A DNA stretch of 64,000 nucleotides from CAZKCI01 sp964584165. Lineage in GTDB: Bacteria; Auribacterota; Erginobacteria; Erginobacterales; CAZKCI01. A program made the translations under genes and the position numbers. How positions within the stretch are numbered: position 1 is the stretch's first letter; every line of letters begins with the position of its first letter. Below are positions 9,226 through 18,641 of the stretch, in pieces. The stretch covers positions 52,707 to 116,706 of the forward strand of contig CAZOYW010000006.1 in NCBI GenBank assembly GCA_964584165.1, in the 5' to 3' direction. The notes beneath the pieces were generated by a model, which had not been told where the DNA came from, ran no database searches, and saw only the letters and a program-made list of their open reading frames with translations.

Positions 9226-9443
9226 GTCATCCTCCTGCCCGCCCCGGTCCGGGCGGAGCTCGGTTAAGGGCCGCTCAGCCACGGGTCAGCCGCTGGAAAG
9301 CCCGAACGGACGGGTTGGGGCGGACGGGGCAATAGATCGCCACCAGGATGCGCCGGCGGAGGGCAACGAATACCCGCCGGCATTCGGAGTCGATCATGCT
9401 TGAGGCTTCTTCCGCCCCCCCGCGCTCCCGCGCCGCCCGACGA
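9226..9443. other. Intergenic region, nothing recognised
   Basis: About 220 bases between the transketolase C-terminal gene and the RmlC-like gene. A short minus-strand open frame here overlaps the transketolase end, has no family likeness and is not called. No repeat array was noticed. Confidence 0.5.
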
Positions 9444-10382
9444 TCAGCCCGCCGCCGCGTAGTCCAGGACGGTAGAAACGATCTTCTTCCGGTCCAGGCC
9501 GTAGAGGGACTGGAGGTTGGACCGGCCACCGTACTTGTAGCAGTAGCCCCGGGACATGTCCAAGCCGATCCGGAGGACGGGGAACCCCTTCCCCCCCTCG
9601 GCCAGGGCCTCGAGGACGGCGCTGCCGAAGCCGCCCGGGAGGGTGTGCTCCTCCAGGGTGACCGCCCGCGGGCAGCCGGCGAGGGCCCGGCGAAGGGCGC
9701 CGGGATCGAGGGGGAGGGCGAAGGCGTCGATCACCCGCGCTGAGATCCCCTTCTTCTCCAGGTCCTCCGCCGCCTCCAGGGCCCGGTGGACCATGTTGCC
9801 GGTGGCGACCAGGGCGATCCCCTTCCCTTCTCGGAGCACGGCCAGTCCGGAGGAGTAGTCGGCGTCCTCCCGGTAGAGCGCGGGGAGGCGCTGGCGGTCG
9901 AGGCGAACGTAGTGGGGGTGCTTCATCTCCCGGGAGAGACCGGCGAAGGCGGCAGCCATCACGCTGTCAGTCATCGTGTAGACCCGCAGGTGGGGGAGGA
10001 TCCGCATGACCGAGATGTCCTCGATCGTGTGGTGGGTGGGGCCGGAGTCGTCGTAGCTCAGCCCCGCCCCCACCCCGACCACCGTCACGGGGAGGTTCAT
10101 CCCGGCCAGGTAGATCTTGATCTGCTCGAAGCAGCGGTAGGTGATGAAGGGGGCGATGGCGTAGGCGTAGACCTTCTTCCCCTCCAGGGCCAGTCCGGCG
10201 GCGACCAGGATCGTGTTCTGCTCCGCGATCCCGACGTTGACGAACTGGGCGGGGAGCTTCCGGCGGAACTGGTCGAGGGCCGGGGCGGCCATGTCGGCGG
10301 AGACGATCATCACGTTTTCGTCGGCCGCGGCCTGCTCGAAGACCCGGTTCCAGAAGGCGTCTCTCTGGGTCGGCGGTTTCAT
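9444..10382 (-). CDS. Transketolase, C-terminal subunit
   Basis: 312 aa carrying the pyrimidine-binding and C-terminal domains of transketolase. The segment NVGIAEQNTI includes the conserved catalytic Glu (Glu54), and GPTHHTIED follows near residue 115. The gene starts directly after the stop codon of the N-terminal subunit gene, so the two form one functional pair. Split transketolases move two-carbon units between sugars; in sugar clusters they can build branched-chain or unusual pentose/heptose precursors. Which role applies here is not shown by sequence. Confidence 0.92.
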   Translation of the reverse strand: MKPPTQRDAFWNRVFEQAAADENVMIVSADMAAPALDQFRRKLPAQFVNVGIAEQNTILVAAGLALEGKKVYAYAIAPFITYRCFEQIKIYLAGMNLPVTVVGVGAGLSYDDSGPTHHTIEDISVMRILPHLRVYTMTDSVMAAAFAGLSREMKHPHYVRLDRQRLPALYREDADYSSGLAVLREGKGIALVATGNMVHRALEAAEDLEKKGISARVIDAFALPLDPGALRRALAGCPRAVTLEEHTLPGGFGSAVLEALAEGGKGFPVLRIGLDMSRGYCYKYGGRSNLQSLYGLDRKKIVSTVLDYAAAG

Positions 10383-11213
10383 CTAGGGCTTCCCCTGACC
10401 GAGCTCTTCCCGGACCCGGGCCGCCTCCGCCACGGTGGGGGCTCGGGAATGCCACATGGGATCATCGCAGATGAAAGGCGCCCCCTTCCCCTTCACGGTG
10501 TCGGCGATGACGACCAGGGGGAAGGCGGAGCGGCGGGAGCGGACGCCTTTCAGGGCGCAGAAGATCTCATCGAAGCTATGGCCGTCGATCCGCTTCACGT
10601 TCCACCCGAAGGAGCGCCACTTGTCGGCGAGGGGCTCGAGGGCGACGATGTTCTCGGTGAACTCGGTGGCGCAGAGAAAGTTGCGGTCCACGATCGCCAC
10701 CAGGTTGTTCAGCTGGTAATGGCTGGCGAACATGGCCGTCTCCCAGACCGATCCCTCGTAGCACTCCCCGTCTCCGAGGAGGGCGAAGACCAGGTGGAGC
10801 TCGCGGTTCCGCTTGGCCGCCAGGGCCATCCCGGCGGCGATCCCGAAGCCGTTTCCCAGCGACCCCGAGGTGATCTCGGTGCCGGGGACGTCGTGCTGGA
10901 GGTGGACGCCGATCTTCCCGTCGCACTGGATGAAGCGCTTGAGGTCGTCCTTGGAGAAAAACCCCAGGTCGGCCAGGACGGGGTAGAGGATGACGCTGGC
11001 CTGGCCCTTGGAGAGGATGAAGCGGTCGCGCTCCTTCCAGTGCGGGTTGCCGGGGTCGCAGCGGATGATCCCCCCGTGGAAGAGGGCGACCAGGATCTCG
11101 GTGCAGGAGAAGGCGGAGGTGACGTGGCCGGTCCCGGCCGGCGTGCACATGTCCAGAATCAGGTGGCGGATATACTTCGCCTTGGCTTCCAGGTCGTTGA
11201 TGGAATTTTTCAC
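10383..11213 (-). CDS. Transketolase, N-terminal (thiamine-binding) subunit
   Basis: 276 aa from a GTG at 11213 with GAGGAG six bases upstream; the longer upstream reading has no support. The thiamine diphosphate motif starts at GDGE (147-150) and ends with the Asn of DRN about 30 residues later. GHVTSAFS near residue 29 and SKGQASVILY near 68 are typical of the family. It abuts the C-terminal subunit gene with no spacer. Together they cover the length of a full transketolase, so the split is a normal two-gene form and not a frameshift. Confidence 0.92.
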   Translation of the reverse strand: MKNSINDLEAKAKYIRHLILDMCTPAGTGHVTSAFSCTEILVALFHGGIIRCDPGNPHWKERDRFILSKGQASVILYPVLADLGFFSKDDLKRFIQCDGKIGVHLQHDVPGTEITSGSLGNGFGIAAGMALAAKRNRELHLVFALLGDGECYEGSVWETAMFASHYQLNNLVAIVDRNFLCATEFTENIVALEPLADKWRSFGWNVKRIDGHSFDEIFCALKGVRSRRSAFPLVVIADTVKGKGAPFICDDPMWHSRAPTVAEAARVREELGQGKP

Positions 11214-11262
11214 GGTTACTCCTCGGTCGCCGGTCGTCCCCCCCTCGCGGCGGAGTGAAGGT

Positions 11263-12762
11263 TCAGGCCGGGCGCTCGAGCAGGCGGCGAGGGAGGGAGA
11301 TTCCCAGCATCTCCAGTATATGCTGCCGGACCCGAATTCCAAACTTTTTTTCCACGGCGTCGAGGTAACCCTCGTCCTGGAAGTAGCGCCGGAAGGCCTC
11401 TTCCCGGAAGCGCAGGACCTCGGCGGCGGAGAGATGGCGCGTGGGGAGGGGCTGGGCGTCGTAACCGTGCTGGGAGAATCCCTCCCAGCCGGGGGGGAGA
11501 TGGCCGGGCTCCAGGCGGGCGCGCTCATAGAGGGGCGAGCCGGGGTAGGCCCGGAGGGTGTAGAAGTTGACGAACTCGCATTTCAGATCCAGGGCCAGGG
11601 CCAGGGTCTCCTCCAGCGTTGCCCGGTCGTCCTCGGGAAGCCCGAAGAGGAAGTTGCCCAGGACCGAGATGCCGCGGTCCTGGATCGCCCGGACCGCCCG
11701 GCGGATGTCTCCGGAGATCGTCTTGTGGACGTCCCGGCGCACGCGGTCGCTGGCGGTCTCGATCCCCAGGCAGATCCAGGTCACCCCGGCCCGCCGCAGG
11801 AGGTCGAGGAGGCGGTCCGGCACGGTGTCCGCCCGCCCGTAGACCCAGAGGTTGAGATCATATCCTCGCTCGATCACCCCGTCGCAGAAACGCTCGACCC
11901 GCTCCGGGTCAAGGATGAAGAGCTCGTCGTCGAGGCGGATGTTCCTCACCCCGTGCCGCTGGACCAAGCGGTCGATCCAGGAGAGAACCCGGGGGAGCGA
12001 CCAGTAGCGGACCCCGCGGCGGCCGGCGAGCGCGTTGATACAGCAGTAGTCGCAGGCGAAGGGGCAGCCGAGCGAGGTGTAGAGGACCGCGTAGGGCGAC
12101 CGGACGTCCGAGAAGTCATCCTTCCGGGACCGGGAGAAGTCCTGGAAACAGTGCATGTTGTGAGCCCGATAGCGGCCGAGCTCGGGGAGAAGGTCCCAGG
12201 CGTAGTCCGGCAGGAGGCGGTCGAGGTCCTCGGCCGCCGGAGCCGGGGGGGTCGCTGAGGCGGCGGAACCGGATCGGTACCAGAGTCCGGGGACGCGGGA
12301 GAGGTCCCGGGTCCCGCGCAAGTATTCCACCAGGGCCGGGATGGTGTAAACACCCTCCCCCGCGATGACGTAATCGGCCGCTTCCTCCCGGAGCGTCCGC
12401 TCGGGCAGGACCGTGGGGTGGAGGCCGCCCATCGCCACCGGCAGGTCGGGCGCGCTTTCCTTGAGCGAGCGGGCGATAGCCCCCGCCGCCGGCATGGTCT
12501 GGGTCGAGGCGGAGGGGTGATGGCCGTAGACCATGATCACCGCCAGGCGGGGGCGGTGCTGTTCGAGGAGGGCGGCGGCGGTCTCCTCTCCCCATCCCTC
12601 CAGGTTGGCGTCGTAGACGGCGGGGGCGAAGCCCTTCTCCCGGACGGCCTGGGCGAGGAGGGCGATCCAGACCGGGGGGGCGATCGCGGTCAGCCCGCGG
12701 GAGAGGCCCTGGTAGATTTTTCGCTGGCCGCCCGGATGGATGAAGAGGACGTCCGCCTTCAT
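11263..12762 (-). CDS. B12-binding-type radical SAM protein
   Basis: 499 aa from the ATG at 12762, four bases after the upstream GT2 stop; a TTG start at 12786 is the alternative. Residues ~1-150 form a B12-binding-like Rossmann domain (MGGLHPTVLPE) without a visible DxHxxG, so base-off His ligation is not supported. The radical SAM motif is Cys233, Cys237, Cys240 (LGCPFACDYC). This class includes methylases and ring-forming enzymes in natural-product and lipid pathways. Three further proteins of this layout occur at 38.9-46.9 kb. Substrate unknown. Confidence 0.88.
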   Translation of the reverse strand: MKADVLFIHPGGQRKIYQGLSRGLTAIAPPVWIALLAQAVREKGFAPAVYDANLEGWGEETAAALLEQHRPRLAVIMVYGHHPSASTQTMPAAGAIARSLKESAPDLPVAMGGLHPTVLPERTLREEAADYVIAGEGVYTIPALVEYLRGTRDLSRVPGLWYRSGSAASATPPAPAAEDLDRLLPDYAWDLLPELGRYRAHNMHCFQDFSRSRKDDFSDVRSPYAVLYTSLGCPFACDYCCINALAGRRGVRYWSLPRVLSWIDRLVQRHGVRNIRLDDELFILDPERVERFCDGVIERGYDLNLWVYGRADTVPDRLLDLLRRAGVTWICLGIETASDRVRRDVHKTISGDIRRAVRAIQDRGISVLGNFLFGLPEDDRATLEETLALALDLKCEFVNFYTLRAYPGSPLYERARLEPGHLPPGWEGFSQHGYDAQPLPTRHLSAAEVLRFREEAFRRYFQDEGYLDAVEKKFGIRVRQHILEMLGISLPRRLLERPA

Positions 12763-12766
12763 GGGC

Positions 12767-13753
12767 TCAGGGCCGCGGACGGTCAAGATTGCGAGTGCTG
12801 TCGACGATCACCCGCGGCCGACCGCGGCTCTGCCGGAAGACGCGTCCCAGATACACCCCGACCACTCCTATCGCCAGAAGCTCCAGGCCGGTCGAGAGGG
12901 CACCCCCCAGTCCCAGCCAGCAGACCGCTCCGGGCGGCGCGCCCGCCAGAACGGCGGCGGCGGCGACCAGGACCGCCAGGATGGCCGCGGCGGACAGGGC
13001 CAGACCCACGAGGAGGATCAGCATCAGGGGCATGATCGAATAGGAGGTCAGGCCGCTGACCAGCGTGCCGAGCGGCCCGTGCAGGGTCGAGAGGTCGCGC
13101 AGGAAATTGCGGAAGATCGGGAAATGGCTCTCGCCGACGGCGCGCGGCTGGCGGTGGTAGGAAACCGGCACCTGCTTGAAGCCGATCCAGGGGATCATCC
13201 CGCGGGGATAGGGGTCGACCTCGGGCAGAGAGAGAAGGTGGGCAAGGACCCGGCGGGAGATCAGCTTGAAATCCCCCGCCTCCACGGCCAGATCGACGTC
13301 GGGGGTAAGCGAGTGAATCAGTCGGTAGGCGAACCGGGTCAGCCGGAGCCGGATGCGGCTCTCGGCCTGGCGGGAGGCCCGGACCGTATAGACGACCTCC
13401 GCCCCTTCCTTCCAGCGCGCGACCAGTTCGGGGATCAGCTCCGGGGGGTCCTGCAGGTCGGCGTCCATGGTGACCACCGCCTGACCGGCGGCGTATTCCA
13501 TGCCCGCCAGGATGCATTCCGCCTGCCCGAAACGGCGGGAGGTGGTGATGATCTTGATCCGGTTGTCCCGGTCGGCATAGGAATCCAGGAGCCGGCGGGA
13601 TCCGTCGGAGGACGCGTCGTCGACAAAGATCAGCTCGAAGCCCTCGGCCATTCCGGCCAGGGCCTTCTCCAGGCGATCGATGAGGAGAGGCAGGAGTTCC
13701 TTCTCGTTGCGAAAGGTGAGGACGACGGAGAGAAGGGGGCGGGCAGCGGTCAT
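12767..13753 (-). CDS. GtrB/CsbB-like polyprenyl-phosphate glycosyltransferase
   Basis: 328 aa. The GT-A domain shows FVDDASSDGS near residue 43 and the signature DADLQDPPE near 97, typical of GtrB/CsbB-type enzymes that make undecaprenyl-phosphate glucose or GlcNAc. Two hydrophobic segments (~235-265 and 280-305) are the expected membrane anchor. The product would be the donor for YfhO/GT39-like transferases, four or more of which are encoded close by. The gene ends four bases before the next ATG, so it is probably co-transcribed with the B12-type radical SAM gene. Confidence 0.9.
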   Translation of the reverse strand: MTAARPLLSVVLTFRNEKELLPLLIDRLEKALAGMAEGFELIFVDDASSDGSRRLLDSYADRDNRIKIITTSRRFGQAECILAGMEYAAGQAVVTMDADLQDPPELIPELVARWKEGAEVVYTVRASRQAESRIRLRLTRFAYRLIHSLTPDVDLAVEAGDFKLISRRVLAHLLSLPEVDPYPRGMIPWIGFKQVPVSYHRQPRAVGESHFPIFRNFLRDLSTLHGPLGTLVSGLTSYSIMPLMLILLVGLALSAAAILAVLVAAAAVLAGAPPGAVCWLGLGGALSTGLELLAIGVVGVYLGRVFRQSRGRPRVIVDSTRNLDRPRP

Positions 13754-13782
13754 GGAGTCTCCCCAATCAGGGCCAAGCTTGT

Positions 13783-16266
13783 TTATCTTACGACAGGTCG
13801 CGACTCCGGCGCCAGATCATTCGGCCGGCGGCGGGCGGCGGCGAGAGCGGAGAGGATCTCCCGCCGGTTGGAACCGGCCAAGGCCGCCCAACGGTCGACG
13901 GTCAGGCCCTCGGAATCCCAAGCCGCGGGGTCCGCCCCCGCGGCCAGGAGAAGGGAGAGGATCTCGGCGCGGCCGTAACTCGCCGCGAACATCGCCGGGG
14001 TGCGGCCGCGGAGGTCGGGGACGTCCGGGCCGGCTCCCGCAGCCAGGAGAGCTCTCACGACTCCGATATCGCCGCTCTTCACGGCCAGGATCAGCGGCGG
14101 CTCGCCCGGGACCGCAAAACCCCTCTCGGCGACGTCCGCGCCGGAGGCGATGAGGGCGGCGACCCGTTCGGGACGTTTGAGGTAGACCGCCGAAGCGAGC
14201 TCACCCGGACCCGAGGCCAAGGCGACCGGGGAGGCGAGTCGGCGCAGATACCAGTCCTTGCCCAGATGGACGTCCCCCTCGCCGCGCTGGAGGATCCCTT
14301 CGAAGTCGTCGGCCCAGAGGAGGTACTCCGCCCGAGGCGGGATCGGCTGGAGACCCCGCCAGAAGGAGTTGAGCGGGATGACGGTCCGGGTCAGGCCGCG
14401 TCCGAAGAGCGGATACTCGTAGGAGTGCCAGTTCAGGCAGGCCGCCACCACGGCGTCGGGGGGGACGAGCTCCTCGAACTTGCGGATCGCGCCCTCGAAG
14501 ACCGGGCCGTCGCGGAGGAGCTGACCGAGACGGTCGCGGGCGAAGACGGAATCGGTCCGCGACGGGAGCTGGATCTCCTCCCGCCAGGCGGAGCTGAGGC
14601 AGGAGCGGAGCCAGACCGCCTGGTCGAAGAGGATCGGCGAGCGCAGCTGGAAGAGGAGGCCGAGGACCGCCGAAACCGCCCCCAGACCGGCGGCGCCGGA
14701 GAGGGCGATCCATCCCAGGGGACGGGAGGGCGGGAAGAGAAAACCCGAGAGAGGGACGGCGAAGACCGTGGCGTAGAGGGTATAGTGCCCCCAGCTCGCC
14801 CCGCTGAAGGCGTGGACGGCGACGCAGACGACGGCCGAAGCGGCCAGGACGCGGGAAGCGGGCGGGCGGCGGCGGGAGACAAGTCCGAGCAAGACCCCGG
14901 GCCAGACCAGGCCGAAGCCGAGGACCCCCCAGAGGGAGTAGTCGGGATGGCTGACCGGGGGCTTACCCCAGTGCCAGGGCTTGTCGTAGTACCAGTTGTC
15001 CGCGGGGTCGGACTCAAGCTCCAGACCGGCGGCGCGGATAGCGGCGGCGGGGAGGAAATGAAGCGCCTTCTGGGCGGAGACCACCGCCGGGACGGGAGGG
15101 AGCCCGTCCAGGGCCAGGAAGTCGAGGGCCATGGCGAAGAGATGCTTCGTCCCGTTGCGGAGGACCGCCGCGCCCCCCTTCCCCTCCACCAGGTTGATCT
15201 CCCGGAAATACCTGTCCCCCACGGGATGGCCGAAGATCCTCCAGTTTTCGGCGTAGCCGGCGGGGAGGGCGAAGAGGACGAGCGCCGCCGTCGTGGCCGC
15301 GGCGAGGCGGGCGGCGTCGCGGCAGCGCGCGCGGAGCGGGGTCGGGCGGGCGAAGAGGGCGAAGGCCGCGACCAGAAGGAGCGAGGGAGCGGCGAGGAGG
15401 ACCGAGACCTTGGCCCCGGCCGCCAGGGCGAAAGCCGCCCCCGCCGTCCAGAGCCAGGCGGCGCGGGAGGTCTCGCGAAAGGCGAGAAGCGAATAGACGG
15501 CGGCGCCGAGGAGGGCGGCGAGGAAAAGGTCGCTGTTCGCGGTGTACGACTGGAGGACGACCTGGGGGAGAAGGGCGAAGACCAGCCCGGCGAAGAGGGC
15601 GGCGGGGCGGGCGCAGCCGAGACGGCGGGTGATCCCGTAGACCAGCGCCAGGCCGACGAGGTAGGAGGCTAACTGGGGAAGGCCGGTCAGGTTTTCGTTG
15701 CGGCCGAAGGCCAGGAAGACCCAGAGCAGGATCAGCTCGTACCCCTTCTGGGCCAGAACCTGGGTGTACATGTTGGCGTCGTAATAGCCGCAATGACCCT
15801 GCTGGATCCAGTAGGCGATCCGGGGGAGGCGCGTGACCATGTTGTCCCAGACGTGGGGGGCGGCGAAGAAGACGAGAGAGAGGGAAAGGAGGGCGGCGGC
15901 GAGGACGGCCGCGAGCATGGCACCGAGCAGGGCCCTCGGGAAGGGAGGGGTCTCCCGCCACCCCGACCACCGGCGCTGACCGAAGGCAGCTCTCCGGAAC
16001 CACACCCGGCGGCGGAGGGGGGCGAAGGAGAGCGTCCCGGCCAGGAGCAGGAGGAGGGCCGCGGCCGAGGAGATCGCCCAGGCCCCAAGGCTCCCGAGAA
16101 GACCGGCGCGGGAGAGAAGATAGCCGAGCGACGGGAGAAGGGCGGCGGCGGGGAGGAAGAATGCGATGACCCGGGCGGGCAGCCCCCGGCCGCGGGCCGC
16201 CCGGGAGGCCAGGTGGCAGAAGAGGAGCACCGAGACCAGCGAAACCAATCCGAGCGTTGGCGGCAT
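13783..16266 (-). CDS. Polytopic GT-C-like membrane protein with C-terminal ankyrin repeats
   Basis: 827 aa from the ATG at 16266 (AAGGAGG lies about 15 bases upstream). Residues ~1-560 hold many membrane segments with a loop containing HVWDNMVTRLPRIAYWIQQG, like GT39/GT-C proteins. A soluble part follows. From about residue 700 at least three ankyrin-type repeats appear: VAALIASGADV, VVRALLAAGAGPDVPD, then GRTPAMFAASYGRAE and LLLAAGADP. Ankyrin repeats usually bind proteins, so this tail may tether or regulate the enzyme. The fusion is uncommon to my knowledge. The frame is continuous, with no sign of an assembly join. Confidence 0.8.
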   Translation of the reverse strand: MPPTLGLVSLVSVLLFCHLASRAARGRGLPARVIAFFLPAAALLPSLGYLLSRAGLLGSLGAWAISSAAALLLLLAGTLSFAPLRRRVWFRRAAFGQRRWSGWRETPPFPRALLGAMLAAVLAAALLSLSLVFFAAPHVWDNMVTRLPRIAYWIQQGHCGYYDANMYTQVLAQKGYELILLWVFLAFGRNENLTGLPQLASYLVGLALVYGITRRLGCARPAALFAGLVFALLPQVVLQSYTANSDLFLAALLGAAVYSLLAFRETSRAAWLWTAGAAFALAAGAKVSVLLAAPSLLLVAAFALFARPTPLRARCRDAARLAAATTAALVLFALPAGYAENWRIFGHPVGDRYFREINLVEGKGGAAVLRNGTKHLFAMALDFLALDGLPPVPAVVSAQKALHFLPAAAIRAAGLELESDPADNWYYDKPWHWGKPPVSHPDYSLWGVLGFGLVWPGVLLGLVSRRRPPASRVLAASAVVCVAVHAFSGASWGHYTLYATVFAVPLSGFLFPPSRPLGWIALSGAAGLGAVSAVLGLLFQLRSPILFDQAVWLRSCLSSAWREEIQLPSRTDSVFARDRLGQLLRDGPVFEGAIRKFEELVPPDAVVAACLNWHSYEYPLFGRGLTRTVIPLNSFWRGLQPIPPRAEYLLWADDFEGILQRGEGDVHLGKDWYLRRLASPVALASGPGELASAVYLKRPERVAALIASGADVAERGFAVPGEPPLILAVKSGDIGVVRALLAAGAGPDVPDLRGRTPAMFAASYGRAEILSLLLAAGADPAAWDSEGLTVDRWAALAGSNRREILSALAAARRRPNDLAPESRPVVR

Positions 16267-16316
16267 ATCGTTGACCGGCGCCCTCCTTGGGGGGGAGAGC
16301 GCGCGGACGGCGAAGA

Positions 16317-18545
16317 TTATAGCCCTTTTCGCGGATCGCCGCAGCTGCCGGGAGCGGCCGTGAAGTGGCGGGGGCTCATCACGGCGAAGATCTCCCGCAC
16401 CTCTCCCCCCCGACCCGGAAAAGCGATCCATCCCCGCCGGTACTCCCGCCGGAAGACGTCGCGGACCCAGAGCGTGTCGCCGAACTGCATGGCCCAGGGG
16501 CGGCTGTCGTCCCCCGGGCGGTCGGGCCAATCATCGCGGGGGACCTCTTCGCGCCCCCCCTCGCCCGCGAGCTCGACGCGGGCGGCGGCCGCGGCGGACG
16601 GACTCCCGCAGACGACATAGATATCGCTGCAGAGAAGAGGGTCGAATCGGAAGGAGACCGCCTCGGCGCTCCCCGGACCGAGACGGGCGGAGGTTTCGAG
16701 CGACCCGTCGAAGGGTTCGGCGGGCGAGCCGCCCGCCGGCGCCAGGGCCCCGGAAGCGCGCGGCATCTCCACGAAGAGGTGGCCGGCGAAACCGCGCTCC
16801 TCCTGGAACCGGCTCAGCTCGCGGTAGGCGACCCGGGCGGTCGAGCCGGACCAGTTGAGAAAGGTGAGGGGGAACTGGCGGCGGGCGGCCGCGAAGTTCC
16901 CTAGTTTGCGGAAGGTGATGGAGCGGCCGTGAGCGAGGCCGGACTCGTCCCAGAGGTCGAAGACGACGGTCCGCCAGCGGGAGCGGTAGAACCCCTCCCT
17001 CTCCCGCTCGGCGATCCAGCGCTTCCCCGACTCGCCGACGGCCGCGATGACGAGCAGGCTGTAGACGGCGAAGGCGGCGGCCGCCGCCGCGGGCAGCCGG
17101 CCCGGCGGCGGAAAACGGCGGAACCGACGGCCGGCGAGAGCGGCGGCCGCCAGGCAAGCGACGGACGCGGCGGCGACGGCCGCCGCCGCGGGGGCGCCGG
17201 CGAACTTCGGATGGAAGAGAAGATAGGCCCCATCCCGGGCCAGAAGGGGGAGGCGACGGAGAAGCTCGGCGGGGGGGATGAAGGCGCGGGGGGCTTCGTT
17301 GGCGAGTACCCGCTCGCCCCACTGAAAGAAGGGGGCGGAGCCCTTGAAAATCTCGCTGCACTCGCCGAGGTAGCGGGAGAGCGGACCGAGCAAGTTGACT
17401 CCCATCCCGGCGATGAAGACCCCCATCCCGATCGGCATGGGGAGGCGGGAGATGGCGAGCGAGAGGCCGAGAACGGAGAAGGGGAGAAGCAGCATCGGGA
17501 AGCGCCCCCCCGCCCAGCACTGGTTCTCCCAGCCCCGATAGAGGGCCATCTCGAGGAACGAGCCGAGGAGCATGAACCCTCCCCCCAGCGCCACGCCGGG
17601 GGATCTCCGGATGAGCAGGACGGAGAGAAGCACGCCGGTGATGAAAACCGGGCTTTCCAGGAGGCGGGGGGAGAGATGGCGCACGACCTGGAGGATCTCA
17701 CCCCAGCTCTGGCCGGTGGACCCGAAGGTGTAGGTCAGGTTCCAGGCCCCGACGTAGTAATGCTGGTAGAGGATGGCGGGGGCGACGCCCAGGGCGAAGC
17801 CGGCGATCACCATGAGAAGGCGAAATGGGGCCCCCCGGCCCTTTTCCCGAAGGGCGAGAATGATCCAGGAAGCGGCCGGTATGCCCAGCGAAACGATCGC
17901 CTGGAGGCGAAAGAACGCGGCGAGTCCGGAGAAGAGGCCGAGGGCGAACCAAACCCCCGCGCCGCGGGACCCGCCGCGGTCGACCGCCGCCGCCTCGCGG
18001 ACGAGGAGCGCGAGCGCGAGCATCAGCGGCCCGTCGGCCCAGCTGTGGTGGACGACCAGGAGCAGGAAGAAGTAGGAGGAGGCGACCGCGAGGGCCGTCC
18101 CGGCGAGGGCGGGGAGTGCGCCGGCCAGGCGGCGGGCGGTCCGGAAGAGAACGGCCAGGGCGAGGAGGGCGGCGAGGAGTCCGGGAAGGTTGAAGGCCGC
18201 CCGGTACAGGGGGGTTCCGGGGCCGAAGGCGGGCGCCGGCAAGCCGAGCGCGCCGCCGGCGGAGAGGGCGAGACGGAAAAGGGCGTAGGCGGGGAGAGCG
18301 AGGAGGGAGCGCCCGATGGTGTGGTGGAGAGAGAGGTAGCCGGCCGGCGTCATGTAGTTCCCGATCCAGTCGGAGAACTCGGGGACCTCCCAGACCCGAA
18401 AGCCGCTCCCGCCGTCGATCGACTCGGCGATCATCCGGTAGGTGATGTCGGCGTAGCCGACGAAGGGGTTGGACCAGAGGAAGACGGCGGCGGCGAGCGC
18501 CGCCCAGGCGAGACCGGAAGCCATATGTCGCCTGAAACCAATCAT
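16317..18545 (-). CDS. Large polytopic membrane protein, SPRH-tail family, member 1
   Basis: 742 aa from the ATG at 18545. It has an N-terminal signal-anchor, a periplasmic loop with TYRMIAESIDGGSG and then many membrane helices. The C-terminal soluble region (~500-742) has WRTVVFDLWDES and ends REIFAVMSPRH. The same ending and layout recur in the proteins at 28701-30938 and 36754-38901. The C-terminal part looks like a beta-sandwich of discoidin type, suggesting carbohydrate contact outside the membrane. It is probably a GT-C-type glycosyltransferase; the acidic active-site loop cannot be named with certainty. Confidence 0.75.
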   Translation of the reverse strand: MIGFRRHMASGLAWAALAAAVFLWSNPFVGYADITYRMIAESIDGGSGFRVWEVPEFSDWIGNYMTPAGYLSLHHTIGRSLLALPAYALFRLALSAGGALGLPAPAFGPGTPLYRAAFNLPGLLAALLALAVLFRTARRLAGALPALAGTALAVASSYFFLLLVVHHSWADGPLMLALALLVREAAAVDRGGSRGAGVWFALGLFSGLAAFFRLQAIVSLGIPAASWIILALREKGRGAPFRLLMVIAGFALGVAPAILYQHYYVGAWNLTYTFGSTGQSWGEILQVVRHLSPRLLESPVFITGVLLSVLLIRRSPGVALGGGFMLLGSFLEMALYRGWENQCWAGGRFPMLLLPFSVLGLSLAISRLPMPIGMGVFIAGMGVNLLGPLSRYLGECSEIFKGSAPFFQWGERVLANEAPRAFIPPAELLRRLPLLARDGAYLLFHPKFAGAPAAAAVAAASVACLAAAALAGRRFRRFPPPGRLPAAAAAAFAVYSLLVIAAVGESGKRWIAEREREGFYRSRWRTVVFDLWDESGLAHGRSITFRKLGNFAAARRQFPLTFLNWSGSTARVAYRELSRFQEERGFAGHLFVEMPRASGALAPAGGSPAEPFDGSLETSARLGPGSAEAVSFRFDPLLCSDIYVVCGSPSAAAAARVELAGEGGREEVPRDDWPDRPGDDSRPWAMQFGDTLWVRDVFRREYRRGWIAFPGRGGEVREIFAVMSPRHFTAAPGSCGDPRKGL

Positions 18546-18641
18546 ATTTTTAGGCTCTTTCCTACTTAAACGGGATGGAAGAGAACCGCGATTTCTCAAC
18601 AGCGATCAACGACCGAACACTGCTCGCGGCGGGGAGAGAGA

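Noticed and set aside
9275..9529. Small minus-strand gene between the transketolase and epimerase genes
   Set aside because: It overlaps the end of the transketolase gene in another frame, has no ribosome-binding site and no recognisable motif.
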